A stretch of DNA of 64,000 nucleotides from Anthonomus grandis grandis. Taxonomy: Eukaryota > Arthropoda > Insecta > Coleoptera > Curculionidae. Positions 47,654 to 62,299 of this stretch are shown piece by piece. Under the pieces are notes generated by a model. It had not been told where the DNA came from, did no database searches, and saw nothing but the letters and a program-made list of their open reading frames with translations. A program made the position numbers and the translations under genes. The stretch lies in the NCBI RefSeq assembly GCF_022605725.1, contig NC_065549.1, positions 42,361,690 through 42,425,689 of the forward strand, in the 5' to 3' direction. Numbering within the stretch: the stretch's first letter is position 1; every line of letters begins with the position of its first letter.

Positions 47654-50600
47654 ATATGGCATTTTTGATGCCCATTTTTGGCCTCAAAAACGGACGTCGA
47701 AAACGACTTTTTCAGGATTTTCAAAGTGCTCTCATTCCCTTAGTTCTGCTCGGATCCTGTTATAACCCGATGTTTTCGTAATCTAGGTGACCCAAATAAG
47801 ACGCTGGTATACTTAGTTTGATTTCGACAAAAATCAATTTTTGGTGAAAAAATTCGATACGGGAAGGTATACCCGAAAAATGAAAAAACCCAAACTTTGA
47901 AGGTCGATATCTCGGCTTCTATGGGAGCTATCGGGAAAATTTTAACGGTTTTGTCTTAGTTTCGTCGTTGTGAATCCAACGAAACCACCCGCAAGGTCCT
48001 AGCTTTTCTAATAGCTGAGATATGACATTTTTGATGTCCATTTTTGGCCTCAAAAACGGACGTCGAAAACGACTTTTTCAGGATTTTCAAAGTGCTCTCA
48101 TTCCCTTAGTTCTGCTCGGATCCTGTTATAACCCGGTGTTTTCGTAATCTAGGTGACCCAAATAAGACGCTGGTATACTTAGTTTGATTTCGACAAAAAT
48201 CAATTTTTGGTGAAAAAATTCGATACGGGGGGGTATACCCGAAAAATGAAAAAACCCAAACTTTGAAGGTCGATATCTCGGCTTCTATGGGAGCTATCGG
48301 GAAAATTTTAACGGCTTTGTCTTAGTTTCGTCGTTGTGAATCCAACGAGACCACCCGCAAGGTCGTAGCTTTTCTAATAGCTGAGATATGGCATTTTTGA
48401 TGCCCATTTTTGGCCTCAAAAACGGACGTCGAAAACGACTTTTTCAGGATTTTCAAAGTGCTCTCATTCCCTTAGTTCTGCTCGGATTTTGTTATAACCC
48501 GATGTTTTCGTAATCTAGGTGACCCAAATAAGACGCTGGTATACTTAGTTTGATTTCGACAAAAATCAATTTTTGGTGAAAAAATTCGATACGGGGGGGT
48601 ATACCCGAAAAATGAAAAAACCCAAACTTTGAAGGTCGATATCTCGGCTTCTATGGGAGCTATCGGGAAAATTTTAACGGTTTTGTCTTAGTTTCGTCGT
48701 TGTGAATCCAACGAGACCACCCGCAAGGTCGTAGCTTTTCTAATAGCTGAGATATGGCATTTTTGATGCCCATTTTTGGCCTCAAAAACGGACGTCGAAA
48801 ACGACTTTTTCAGGATTTTCAAAGTGCTCTCATTCCCTTAGTTCTGCTCGGATCCTGTTATAACCCGATGTTTTCGTAATCTAGGTGACCCAAATAAGAC
48901 GCTGGTATACTTAGTTTGATTTCGACAAAAATCAATTTTTGGTGAAAAAATTCGATACGGGGGGGTATACCCGAAAAATGAAAAAACCCAAACTTTGAAG
49001 GTCGATATCTCGGCTTCTATGGAAGCTATCGGGAAAATTTTAACGGTTTTGTCTTAGTTTCGTCGTTGTGAATTCAACGAGACCACCCGCAAGGTCGTAG
49101 CTCTTACGATAGCCGAGATATGGCATTTTTGATGTCCATTTTTGGCCTCAAAAACGGACGTCGAAAACGACTTTTTCAGGATTTTCAAAGTGCTCTCATT
49201 CCCTTAGTTCTGCTCGGATCCTGTTATAACCCGGTGTTTTCGTAATCTAGGTGACCCAAATAAGACGCTGGTATACTTAGTTTGATTTCGACAAAAATCA
49301 ATTTTTGGTGAAAAAATTCGATACGGGGGGGTATACCCGAAAAATGAAAAAACCCAAACTTTGAAGGTCGATATCTCGGCTTCTATGGGAGCTATCGGGA
49401 AAATTTTAACGGTTTTGTCTTAGTTTCGTCGTTGTGAATCCAACGAGACCACCCGCAAGGTCGTAGCTCTTACGATAGCCGAGATATGGCATTTTTGATG
49501 CCCATTTTTGGCCTCAAAAACGGACGTCGAAAACGACTTTTTCAGGATTTTCAAAGTGCTCTCATTCCCTTAGTTCTGCTCGGATCCTGTTATAACCCGG
49601 TGTTTTCGTAATCTAGGTGACCCAAATAAGACGCTGGTATACTTAGTTTGATTTCGACAAAAATCAATTTTTGGTGAAAAAATTCGATACGGGGGGGTAT
49701 ACCCGAAAAATGAAAAAACCCAAACTTTGAAGGTCGATATCTCGGCTTCTATGGAAGCTATCGGGAAAATTTTAACGGTTTTGTCTTAGTTTCGTCGTTG
49801 TGAATCCAACGAGACCACCCGCAAGGTCGTAGCTCTTACGATAGCCGAGATATGGCATTTTTGATGTCCATTTTTGGCCTCAAAAACGGACGTCGAAAAC
49901 GACTTTTTCAGGATTTTCAAAGTGCTCTCATTCCCTTAGTTCTGCTCGGATCCTGTTATAACCCGGTGTTTTCGTAATCTAGGTGACCCAAATAAGACGC
50001 TGGTATACTTAGTTTGATTTCGACAAAAATCAATTTTTGGTGAAAAAATTCGATACGGGGGGGTATACCCGAAAAATGAAAAAACCCAAACTTTGAAGGT
50101 CGATATCTCGGCTTCTATGGGAGCTATCGGGAAAATTTTAACGGTTTTGCCTTAGTTTCGTCGTTGTGAATCCAACGAAACCACCCGCAAGGTCCTAGCT
50201 TTTCTAATAGCTGAGATATGGCATTTTTGATGCCCATTTTTGGTCTCAAAAACGGACGTCGAAAACGACTTTTTCAGGATTTTCAAAGTGCTCTCATTCC
50301 CTTAGTTCTGCTCGGATCCTGTTATAACCCGATGTTTTCGTAATCTAGGTGACCCAAATAAGACGCTGGTATACTTAGTTTGATTTCGACAAAAATCAAT
50401 TTTTGGTGAAAAAATTCGATACGGGGGGGTATACCCGAAAAATGAAAAAACCCAAACTTTGAAGGTCGATATCTCGGCTTCTATGGGAGCTATCGGGAAA
50501 ATTTTAACGGTTTTGTCTTAGTTTCGTCGTTGTGAATCCACGAGACCACCCGCAAGGTCGTAGCTTTTCTAATAGCTGAGATATGGCATTTTTGATGCCC

Positions 50601-53289
50601 ATTTTTGGCCTCAAAAACGGACGTCGAAAACGACTTTTTCAGGATTTTCAAAGTGCTCTCATTCCCTTAGTTCTGCTCGGATTTTGTTATAACCCGATGT
50701 TTTCGTAATCTAGGTGACCCAAATAAGACGCTGGTATACTTAGTTTGATTTCGACAAAAATCAATTTTTGGTGAAAAAATTCGATACGGGGGGGTATACC
50801 CGAAAAATGAAAAAACCCAAACTTTGAAGGTCGATATCTCGGCTTCTATAGGAGCTATCGGGAAAATTTTAACGGTTTTGTCTTAGTTTCGTCGTTGTGA
50901 ATCCAACGAGACCACCCGCAAGGTCGTAGCTTTTCTAATAGCTGAGATATGGCATTTTTGATGCCCATTTTTGGCCTTAAAAACGGACGTCGAAAACGAC
51001 TTTTTCAGGATTTTCAAAGTGCTCTCATTCCCTTAGTTCTGCTCGGATCCTGTTATAACCCGATGTTTTCGTAATCTAGGTGACCCAAATAAGACGCTGG
51101 TATACTTAGTTTGATTTCGACAAAAATCAATTTTTGGTGAAAAAATTCGATACGGGGGGGTATACCCGAAAAATGAAAAAACCCAAACTTTGAAGGTCGA
51201 TATCTCGGCTTCTATGGAAGCTATCGGGAAAATTTTAACGGTTTTGTCTTAGTTTCGTCGTTGTGAATCCAACGAGACCACCCGCAAGGTCGTAGCTCTT
51301 ACGATAGCCGAGATATGGCATTTTTGATGTCCATTTTTGGCCTCAAAAACGGACGTCGAAAACGACTTTTTCAGGATTTTCAAAGTGCTCTCATTCCCTT
51401 AGTTCTGCTCGGATCCTGTTATAACCCGGTGTTTTCGTAATCTAGGTGACCCAAATAAGACGCTGGTATACTTAGTTTGATTTCGACAAAAATCAATTTT
51501 TGGTGAAAAAATTCGATACGGGGGGGTATACCCGAAAAATGAAAAAACCCAAACTTTGAAGGTCGATATCTCGGCTTCTATGGGAGCTATCGGGAAAATT
51601 TTAACGGTTTTGCCTTAGTTTCGTCGTTGTGAATCTAACGAAACCACCCGCAAGGTCCTAGCTTTTCTAATAGCTGAGATATGGCATTTTTGATGCCCAT
51701 TTTTGGCCTCAAAAACGGACGTCGAAAACGACTTTTTCAGGATTTTCAAAGTGCTCTCATTCCCTTAGTTCTGCTCGGATCCTGTTATAACCCGGTGTTT
51801 TCGTAATCTAGGTGACCCAAATAAGACGCTGGTATACTTAGTTTGATTTCGACAAAAATCAATTTTTGGTGAAAAAATTCGATACGGGGGGGTATACCCG
51901 AAAAATGAAAAAACCCAAACTTTGAAGGTCGATATCTCGGCTTCTATGGGAGCTATCGGGAAAATTTTAACGGTTTTGCCTTAGTTTCGTCGTTGTGAAT
52001 CCAACGAAACCACCCGCAAGGTCCTAGCTTTTCTAATAGCTGAGATATGGCATTTTTGATGCCCATTTTTGGCCTCAAAAACGGACGTCGAAAACGACTT
52101 TTTCAGGATTTTCAAAGTGCTCTCATTCCCTTAGTTCTGCTCGGATCCTGTTATAACCCGATGTTTTCGTAATCTAGGTGACCCAAATAAGACGCTGGTA
52201 TACTTAGTTTGATTTCGACAAAAATCATTTTTTGGTGAAAAAATTCGATACGGGGGGGTATACCCGAAAAATGAAAAAACCCAAACTTTGAAGGTCGATA
52301 TCTCGTCTTCTATGGGAGCTATCGGGAAAATTTTAACGGTTTTGTCTTAGTTTCGTCGTTGTGAATCCAACGAGACCACCCGCAAGGTCCTAGCTTTTCT
52401 AATAGCTGAGATATGGCATTTTTGATGCCCATTTTTGGCCTCAAAAACGGACGTCGAAAACGACTTTTTCAGGATTTTCAAAGTGCTCTCATTCCCTTAG
52501 TTCTGCTCGGATCCTGTTATAACCCGGTGTTTTCGTAATCTAGGTGACCCAAATAAGACGCTGGTATACTTAGTTTGATTTCGACAAAAATCAATTTTTG
52601 GTGAAAAAATTCGATACGGGGGGGTATACCCGAAAAATGAAAAAACCCAAACTTTGAAGGTCGATATCTCGGCTTCTATGGGAGCTATCGGGAAAATTTT
52701 AACGGTTTTGTCTTAATTTCGTCGTTGTGAATCCAACGAGATCACCCGCAAGGTCCTAGCTTTTCTAATAGCTGAGATATGGCATTTTTGATGCCCATTT
52801 TTGGCCTCAAAAACGGACGTCGAAAACGACTTTTTCAGGATTTTCAAAGTGCTCTCATTCCCTTAGTTCTGCTCGGATCCTGTTATAACCCGGTGTTTTC
52901 GTAATCTAGGTGACCCAAATAAGACGCTGGTATACTTAGTTTGATTTCGACAAAAATCAATTTTTGGTGAAAAAATTCGATACGGGGGGGTATACCCGAA
53001 AAATGAAAAAACCCAAACTTTGAAGGTCAATATCTCGGCTTCTATGGGAGCTATCGGGAAAATTTTAACGGTTTTGTCTTAGTTTCGTCGTTGTGAATCC
53101 AACGAGACCACCCGCAAGGTCGTAGCTCTTACGATAGCCGAGATATGGCATTTTTGATGCTCATTTTTGTCCTCAAAAACGGACGTCGAAAACGACTTTT
53201 TCAGGAAGTGCTCTCATTCCCTTAGTTCTGCTCGGATCCTGTTATAACCCGGTGTTTTCGTAATCTAGGTGACCCAAATAAGACGCTGG

Positions 53290-53890
53290 TATACTTAGTT
53301 TGATTTCGACAAAAATCAATTTTTTGTGAAAAAATTCGATACGGGGGGTATACCCGAAAAATGAAAAAACCCAAACTTTGAACGTCGATATCTCGGCTTC
53401 TATGGGAGCTATCGGGAAAATTTTAACGGTTTTGTCTTAGTTTCATCGTTGTGAATCCAACGAAACCACCCGCAAGGTCCTAGCTTTTCTAATAGCTGAG
53501 ATATGGCATTTTTGATGCCCATTTTTGGCCTCAAAAACGGACGTCGAAAACGACTTTTTCAGGATTTTCAAAGTGCTCTCATTCCCTTAGTTCTGCTCGG
53601 ATCCTGTTATAACCCGGTGTTTTCGTAATCTAGGTGACCCAAATAAGACGCTGGTATACTTAGTTTGATTTCGACAAAAATCAATTTTTGGTGAAAAAAT
53701 TCGATACGGGGGGGTATACCCGAAAAATGAAAAAACCCAAACTTTGAACGTCGATATCTCGGCTTCTATGGGAGCTATCGGGAAAATTTTAACGGTTTTG
53801 TCTTAGTTTCGTCGTTGTGAATCCAACGAGACCACCCGCAAGGTCCTAGCTTTTCTAATAGCTGAGATATGGCATTTTTGATGCCCATTT
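53290..53890 (+). repeat. 12-monomer-offset duplication, copy 1
   Basis: The paired changes CAATTTTTTGTG and a six-G tract at 53321-53346 recur at 57709-57736, followed in both by TTTGAACGTCG, TTTCATCG, CGAAACC and a second TTTGAACGTCG. The spacing is 4388 bp, which is 12 x 366 minus the four single-base deletions in between. Confidence 0.75.
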
Positions 53891-56800
53891 TTGGCCTCAA
53901 AAACGGACGTCGAAAACGACTTTTTCAGGATTTTCAAAGTGCTCTCATTCCCTTAGTTCTGCTCGGATCCTGTTATAACCCGGTGTTTTCGTAATCTAGG
54001 TGACCCAAATAAGACGCTGGTATACTTAGTTTGATTTCGACAAAAATCAATTTTTGGTGAAAAAATTCGATACGGGGGGGTATACCCGAAAAATGAAAAA
54101 ACCCAACTTTGAAGGTCGATATCTCGGCTTCTATGGGAGCTATCGGGAAAATTTTAACGGTTTTGTCTTAGTTTCGTCGTTGTGAATCCAACGAGACCAC
54201 CCGCAAGGTCGTAGCTCTTACGATAGCCGAGATATGGCATTTTTGATGCTCATTTTTGGCCTCAAAAACGGACGTCGAAAACGACTTTTTCAGGATTTTC
54301 AAAGTGCTCTCATTCCCTTAGTTCTGCTCGGATCCTGTTATAACCCGGTGTTTTCGTAATCTAGGTGACCCAAATAAGACGCTGGTATACTTAGTTTGAT
54401 TTCGACAAAAATCAATTTTTGGTGAAAAAATTCGATACGGGGGGGTATACCCGAAAAATGAAAAAACCCAAACTTTGAACGTCGATATCTCGGCTTCTAT
54501 GGGAGCTATCGGGAAAATTTTAACGGTTTTGTCTTAGTTTCGTCGTTGTGAATCCAACGAGACCACCCGCAAGGTCCTAGCTTTTCTAATAGCTGAGATA
54601 TGGCATTTTTGATGCCCATTTTTGGCCTCAAAAACGGACGTCGAAAACGACTTTTTCAGGATTTTCAAAGTGCTCTCATTCCCTTAGTTCTGCTCGGATC
54701 CTGTTATAACCCGGTGTTTTCGTAATCTAGGTGACCCAAATAAGACGCTGGTATACTTAGTTTGATTTCGACAAAAATCAATTTTTGGTGAAAAAATTCG
54801 ATACGGGGGGGTATACCCGAAAAATGAAAAAACCCAACTTTGAAGGTCGATATCTCGGCTTCTATGGGAGCTATCGGGAAAATTTTAACGGTTTTGTCTT
54901 AGTTTCGTCGTTGTGAATCCAACGAGACCACCCGCAAGGTCGTAGCTCTTACGATAGCCGAGATATGGCATTTTTGATGCCCATTTTTGGCCTCAAAAAC
55001 GGACGTCGAAAACGACTTTTTCAGGATTTTCAAAGTGCTCTCATTCCCTTAGTTCTGCTCGGATCCTGTTATAACCCGGTGTTTTCGTAATCTAGGTGAC
55101 CCAAATAAGACGCTGGTATACTTAGTTTGATTTCGACAAAAATCAATTTTTGGTGAAAAAATTCGATACGGGGGGGTATACCCGAAAAATGAAAAAACCC
55201 AACTTTGAAGGTCGATATCTCGGCTTCTATGGGAGCTATCGGGAAAATTTTAACGGTTTTGTCTTAGTTTCGTCGCTGTGAATCCAACGAGACCACCCGC
55301 AAGGTCGTAGCTCTTACGATAGCCGAGATAGGGCATTTTTGATGCCCATTTTTGGCCTCAAAAACGGACGTCGAAAACGACTTTTTCAGGATTTTCAAAG
55401 TGCTCTCATTCCCTTAGTTCTGCTCGGATCCTGTTATAACCCGATGTTTTCGTAATCTAGGTGACCCAAATAAGACGCTGGTATACTTAGTTTGATTTCG
55501 ACAAAAATCAATTTTTGGTGAAAAAATTCGATACGGGGGGGTATACCCGAAAAATGAAAAAACCCAAACTTTGAACGTCGATATCTCGGCTTCTATGGGA
55601 GCCATCGGGAAAATTTTAACGGTTTTGTCTTAGTTTCGTCGTTGTGAATCCAACGAGACCACCCGCAAGGTCGTAGCTCTTACGATAGCCGAGATATGGC
55701 ATTTTTGATGCTCATTTTTGGCCTCAAAAACGGACGTCGAAAACGACTTTTTTAGGATTTTCAAAGTGCTCTCATTCCCTTAGTTCTGCTCGGATCCTGT
55801 TATAACCCGGTGTTTTCGTAATCTAGGTGACCCAAATAAGACGCTGGTATACTTAGTTTGATTTCGACAAAAATCAATTTTTGGTGAAAAAATTCGATAC
55901 GGGGGGGTATACCCGAAAAATGAAAAAACCCAAACTTTGAACGTCGATATCTCGGCTTCTATGGGAGCTATCGGGAAAATTTTAACGGTTTTGTCTTAGT
56001 TTCATCGTTGTGAATCCAACGAAACCACCCGCAAGGTCCTAGCTTTTCTAATAGCTGAGATATGGCATTTTTGATGCCCATTTTTGGCCTCAAAAACGGA
56101 CGTCGAAAACGACTTTTTCAGGATTTTCAAAGTGCTCTCATTCCCTTAGTTCTGCTCGGATCCTGTTATAACCCGGTGTTTTCGTAATCTAGGTGACCCA
56201 AATAAGACGCTGGTATACTTAGTTTGATTTCGACAAAAATCAATTTTTGGTGAAAAAATTCGATACGGGGGGGTATACCCGAAAAATGAAAAAACCCAAA
56301 CTTTGAACGCCGATATCTCGGCTTCTATGGGAGCTATCGGGAAAATTTTAACGGTTTTGTCTTAGTTTCGTCGTTGTGAATCCAACGAGATCACCCGCAA
56401 GGTCCTAGCTTTTCTAATAGCTGAGATATGGCATTTTTGATGCCCATTTTTGGCCTCAAAAACGGACGTCGAAAACGACTTTTTCAGGATTTTCAAAGTG
56501 CTCTCATTCCCTTAGTTCTGCTCGGATCCTGTTATAACCCGGTGTTTTCGTAATCTAGGTGACCCAAATAAGACGCTGGTATACTTAGTTTGATTTCGAC
56601 AAAAATCAATTTTTGGTGAAAAAATTCGATACGGGGGGGTATACCCGAAAAATGAAAAAACCCAAACTTTGAACGTCGATATCTCGGCTTCTATGGGAGC
56701 TATCGGGAAAATTTTAACGGTTTTGTCTTAGTTTCATCGTTGTGAATCCAACGAAACCACCCGCAAGGTCCTAGCTTTTCTAATAGCTGAGATATGGCAT

Positions 56801-57679
56801 TTTTGATGCCCATTTTTGGCCTCAAAAACGGACGTCGAAAACGACTTTTTCAGGATTTTCAAAGTGCTCTCATTCCCTTAGTTCTGCTCGGATCCTGTTA
56901 TAACCCGGTGTTTTCGTAATCTAGGTGACCCAAATAAGACGCTGGTACACTTAGTTTGATTTCGACAAAAATCAATTTTTGGTGAAAAAATTCGATACGG
57001 GGGGGTATACCCGAAAAATGAAAAAACCCAAACTTTGAAGGTCGATATCTCGGCTTCTATGGGAGCTATCGGGAAAATTTTAACGGTTTTGTCTTAGTTT
57101 CGTCGTTGTGAATCCAACGAGATCACCCGCAAGGTCCTAGCTTTTCTAATAGCTGAGATATGGCATTTTTGATGCCCATTTTTGGCCTCTAAAACGGACG
57201 TCGAAAACGACTTTTTCAGGATTTTCAAAGTGCTCTCATTCCCTTAGTTCTGCTCGGATCCTGTTATAACCCGGTGTTTTCGTAATCTAGGTGACCCAAA
57301 TAAGACGCTGGTATACTTAGTTTGATTTCGACAAAAATCAATTTTTGGTGAAAAAATTCGATACGGGGGGGTATACCCGAAAAATGAAAAAACCCAAACT
57401 TTGAAGGTCGATATCTCGGCTTCTATGGGAGCTATCGGGAAAATTTTAACGGTTTTGTCTTAGTTTCGTCGTTGTGAATCCAACGAGACCACCCGCAAGG
57501 TCGTAGCTCGTCTAATAGCTGAGATATGGCATTTTTGATGCCCATTTTTGGCCTCAAAAACGGACGTCGAAAACGACTTTTTCAGGATTTTCAAAGTGCT
57601 CTCATTCCCTTAGTTCTGCTCGGATCCTGTTATAACCCGGTGTTTTCGTAATCTAGGTGACCCAAATAAGACGCTGGTA

Positions 57680-58260
57680 TACTTAGTTTGATTTCGACAA
57701 AAATCAATTTTTTGTGAAAAAATTCGATACGGGGGGTATACCCGAAAAATGAAAAAACCCAAACTTTGAACGTCGATATCTCGGCTTCTATGGGAGCTAT
57801 CGGGAAAATTTTAACGGTTTTGTCTTAGTTTCATCGTTGTGAATCCAACGAAACCACCCGCAAGGTCCTAGCTTTTCTAATAGCTGAGATATGGCATTTT
57901 TGATGCCCATTTTTGGCCTCAAAAACGGACGTCGAAAACGACTTTTTCAGGATTTTCAAAGTGCTCTCATTCCCTTAGTTCTGCTCGGATCCTGTTATAA
58001 CCCGGTGTTTTCGTAATCTAGGTGACCCAAATAAGACGCTGGTATACTTAGTTTGATTTCGACAAAAATCAATTTTTGGTGAAAAAATTCGATACGGGGG
58101 GGTATACCCGAAAAATGAAAAAACCCAAACTTTGAACGTCGATATCTCGGCTTCTATGGGAGCTATCGGGAAAATTTTAACGGTTTTGTCTTAGTTTCGT
58201 CGTTGTGAATCCAACGAGACCACCCGCAAGGTCCTAGCTTTTCTAATAGCTGAGATATGG
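57680..58260 (+). repeat. 12-monomer-offset duplication, copy 2
   Basis: Partner of the segment near 53290-53890. It ends where GCCCATTATTGG appears (58273), a variant absent from the first copy. Confidence 0.75.
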
Positions 58261-61200
58261 CATTTTTGATGCCCATTATTGGCCTCAAAAACGGACGTCG
58301 AAAACGACTTTTTCAGGATTTTCAAAGTGCTCTCATTCCCTTAGTTCTGCTCGGATCCTGTTATAACCCGGTGTTTTCGTAATCTAGGTGACCCAAATAA
58401 GACGCTGGTATACTTAGTTTGATTTCGACAAAAATCAATTTTTGGTGAAAAAATTCGATACGGGGGGGTATACCCGAAAAATGAAAAAACCCAAACTTTG
58501 AAGGTCGATATCTCGGCTTCTATGGGAGCTATCGGGAAAATTTTAACGGTTTTGTCTTAGTTTCGTCGTTGTGAATCCAACGAGACCACCCGCAAGGTCC
58601 TAGCTTTTCTAATAGCTGAGATATGGCATTTTTGATGCCCATTATTGGCCTCAAAAACGGACGTCGAAAACGACTTTTTCAGGATTTTCAAAGTGCTCTC
58701 ATTCCCTTAGTTCTGCTCGGATCCTGTTATAACCCGGTGTTTTCGTAATCTAGGTGACCCAAATAAGACGCTGGTATACTTAGTTTGATTTCGACAAAAA
58801 TCAATTTTTGGTGAAAAAATTCGATACGGGGGGGTATACCCGAAAAATGAAAAAACCCAACTTTGAAGGTCGATATCTCGGCTTCTATGGGAGCTATCGG
58901 GAAAATTTTAACGGTTTTGTCTTAGTTTCGTCGTTGTGAATCCAACGAGACCACCCGCAAGGTCGTAGCTCTTACGATAGCCGAGATATGGCATTTTTGA
59001 TGCTCATTTTTGGCCTCAAAAACGGACGTCGAAAACGACTTTTTCAGGATTTTCAAAGTGCTCTCATTCCCTTAGTTCTGCTCGGATCCTGTTATAACCC
59101 GGTGTTTTCGTAATCTAGGTGACCCAAATAAGACGCTGGTATACTTAGTTTGATTTCGACAAAAATCAATTTTTGGTGAAAAAATTCGATACGGGGGGGT
59201 ATACCCGAAAAATGAAAAAACCCAAACTTTGAAGGTCGATATCTCGTCTTCTATGGGAGCTATCGGGAAAATTTTAACGGTTTTGTCTTAGTTTCGTCGT
59301 TGTGAATCCAACGAGACCACCCGCAAGGTCCTAGCTTTTCTAATAGCTGAGATATGGCATTTTTGATGCCCATTTTTGGCCTCAAAAACGGACGTCGAAA
59401 ACGACTTTTTCAGGATTTTCAAAGTGCTCTCATTCCCTTAGTTCTGCTCGGATCCTGTTATAACCCGGTGTTTTCGTAATCTAGGTGACCCAAATAAGAC
59501 GCTGGTATACTTAGTTTGATTTCGACAAAAATCAATTTTTGGTGAAAAAATTCGATACGGGGGGGTATACCCGAAAAATGAAAAAACCCAAACTTTGAAG
59601 GTCGATATCTCGGCTTCTATGGGAGCTATCGGGAAAATTTTAACGGTTTTGTCTTAGTTTCGTCGTTGTGAATCCAACGAGACCACCCGCAAGGTCGTAG
59701 CTCTTACGATAGCCAAGATATGGCATTTTTGATGCTCATTTTTGGCCTCAAAATCGGACGTCGAAAACGACTTTTTTAGGATTTTCAAAGTGCTCTCATT
59801 CCCTTAGTTCTGCTCGGATCCTGTTATAACCCGGTGTTTTCGTAATCTAGGTGACCCAAATAAGACGCTGGTATACTTAGTTTGATTTCGACAAAAATCA
59901 ATTTTTGGTGAAAAAATTCGATACGGGGGGGTATACCCGAAAAATGAAAAAACCCAAACTTTGAAGGTCGATATCTCGTCTTCTATGGGAGCTATCGGGA
60001 AAATTTTAACGGTTTTGTCTTAGTTTCGTCGTTGTGAATCCAACGAGACCACCCGCAAGGTCCTAGCTTTTCTAATAGCTGAGATATGGCATTTTTGATG
60101 CCCATTTTTGGCCTCAAAAACGGACGTCGAAAACGACTTTTTCAGGATTTTCAAAGTGCTCTCATTCCCTTAGTTCTGCTCGGATCCTGTTATAACCCGG
60201 TGTTTTCGTAATCTAGGTGACCCAAATAAGACGCTGGTATACTTAGTTTGATTTCGACAAAAATCAATTTTTGGTGAAAAAATTCGATACGGGGGGGTAT
60301 ACCCGAAAAATGAAAAAACCCAAACTTTGAACGTCGATATCTCGGCTTCTATGGGAGCTATCGGGAAAATTTTAACGGTTTTGTCTTAGTTTCGTCGTTG
60401 TGAATCCAACGAGACCACCCGCAAGGTCGTAGCTCTTACGATAGCCGAGATATGGCATTTTTGATGCTCATTTTTGGCCTCAAAAACGGACGTCGAAAAC
60501 GACTTTTTTAGGATTTTCAAAGTGCTCTCATTCCCTTAGTTCTGCTCGGATCCTGTTATAACCCGGTGTTTTCGTAATCTAGGTGACCCAAATAAGACGC
60601 TGGTATACTTAGTTTGATTTCGACAAAAATCAATTTTTGGTGAAAAAATTCGATACGGGGGGGTATACCCGAAAAATGAAAAAACCCAAACTTTGAAGGT
60701 CGATATCTCGGCTTCTATGGGAGCTATCGGGAAAATTTTAACGGTTTTGTCTTAGTTTCGTCGTTGTGTATCCAACGAGACCACCCGCAAGGTCGTAGCT
60801 CTTACGATAGCCGAGATATGGCATTTTTGATGCTCATTTTTGGCCTCAAAAACGGACGTCGAAAACGACTTTTTCAGGATTTTCAAAGTGCTCTCATTCC
60901 CTTAGTTCTGCTCGGATCCTGTTATAACCCGGTGTTTTCGTAATCTAGGTGACCCAAATAAGACGCTGGTATACTTAGTTTGATTTCGACAAAAATCAAT
61001 TTTTGGTGAAAAAATTCGATACGGGGGGGTATACCCGAAAAATGAAAAAACCCAAACTTTGAAGGTCGATATCTCGGCTTCTATGGGAGCTATCGGGAAA
61101 ATTTTAACGGTTTTGTCTTAGTTTCGTCGTTGTGAATTCAACGAGACCACCCGCAAGGTCCTAGCTTTTCTAATAGCTGAGATATGGCATTTTTGATGCC

Positions 61201-62299
61201 CATTTTTGGCCTCAAAAACGGACGTCGAAAACGACTTTTTCAGGATTTTCAAAGTGCTCTCATTCCTTTAGTTCTGCTCGGATCCTGTTATAACCCGGTG
61301 TTTTCGTAATCTAGGTGACCCAAATAAGACGCTGGTATACTTAGTTTGATTTCGACAAAAATCAATTTTTGGTGAAAAAATTCGATACGGGGGGGTATAC
61401 CCGAAAAATGAAAAAACCCAAACTTTGAACGTCGATATCTCGGCTTCTATGGGAGCTATCGGGAAAATTTTAACGGTTTTGTCTTAGTTTCATCGTTGTG
61501 AATCCAACGAAGCCACCCGCAAGGTCCTAGCTTTTCTAATAGCTGAGATATGGCATTTTTGATGCCCATTATTGGCCTCAAAAACGGACGTCGAAAACGA
61601 CTTTTTCAGGATTTTCAAAGTGCTCTCATTCCCTTAGTTCTGCTCGGATCCTGATATAACCCGGTGTTTTCGTAATCTAGGTGACCCAAATAAGACGCTG
61701 GTATACTTAGTTTGATTTCGACAAAAATTAATTTTTGGTGAAAAAATTCGATACGGGGGGGTATACCCGAAAAATGAAAAAACCCAAACTTTGAAGGTCG
61801 ATATCTCGGCTTCTATGGAAGCTATCGGGAAAATTTTAACGGTTTTGTCTTAGTTTCGTCGTTGTGAATCCAACGAGACCACCCGCAAGGTCCTAGCTTT
61901 TCTAATAGCTGAGATATGGCATTTTTGATGCCCATTTTTGGCCTCAAAAACGGACGTCGAAAACGACTTTTTCAGGATTTTCAAAGTGCTCTCATTCCCT
62001 TAGTTCTGCTCGGATCCTGTTATAACCCGGTGTTTTCGTAATCTAGGTGACCCAAATAAGACGCTGGTATACTTAGTTTGATTTCGACAAAAATCAATTT
62101 TTGGTGAAAAAATTCGATACGGGGGGGTATACCCGAAAAATGAAAAAACCCAAACTTTGAACGTCGATATCTCGGCTTCTATGGGAGCTATCGGGAAAAT
62201 TTTAACGGTTTTGTCTTAGTTTCGTCGTTGTGAATCCAACGAGACCACCCGCAAGGTCGTAGCTCTTACGATAGCCGAGATATGGCATTTTTGATGCTC

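Noticed and set aside
55414..55605. Minus-strand open reading frame of 63 codons, repeated at 63097-63288
   Set aside because: Created by one base change that makes an ATG in an otherwise ordinary monomer; its codons are satellite sequence and its neighbours lack the start. Not a gene.
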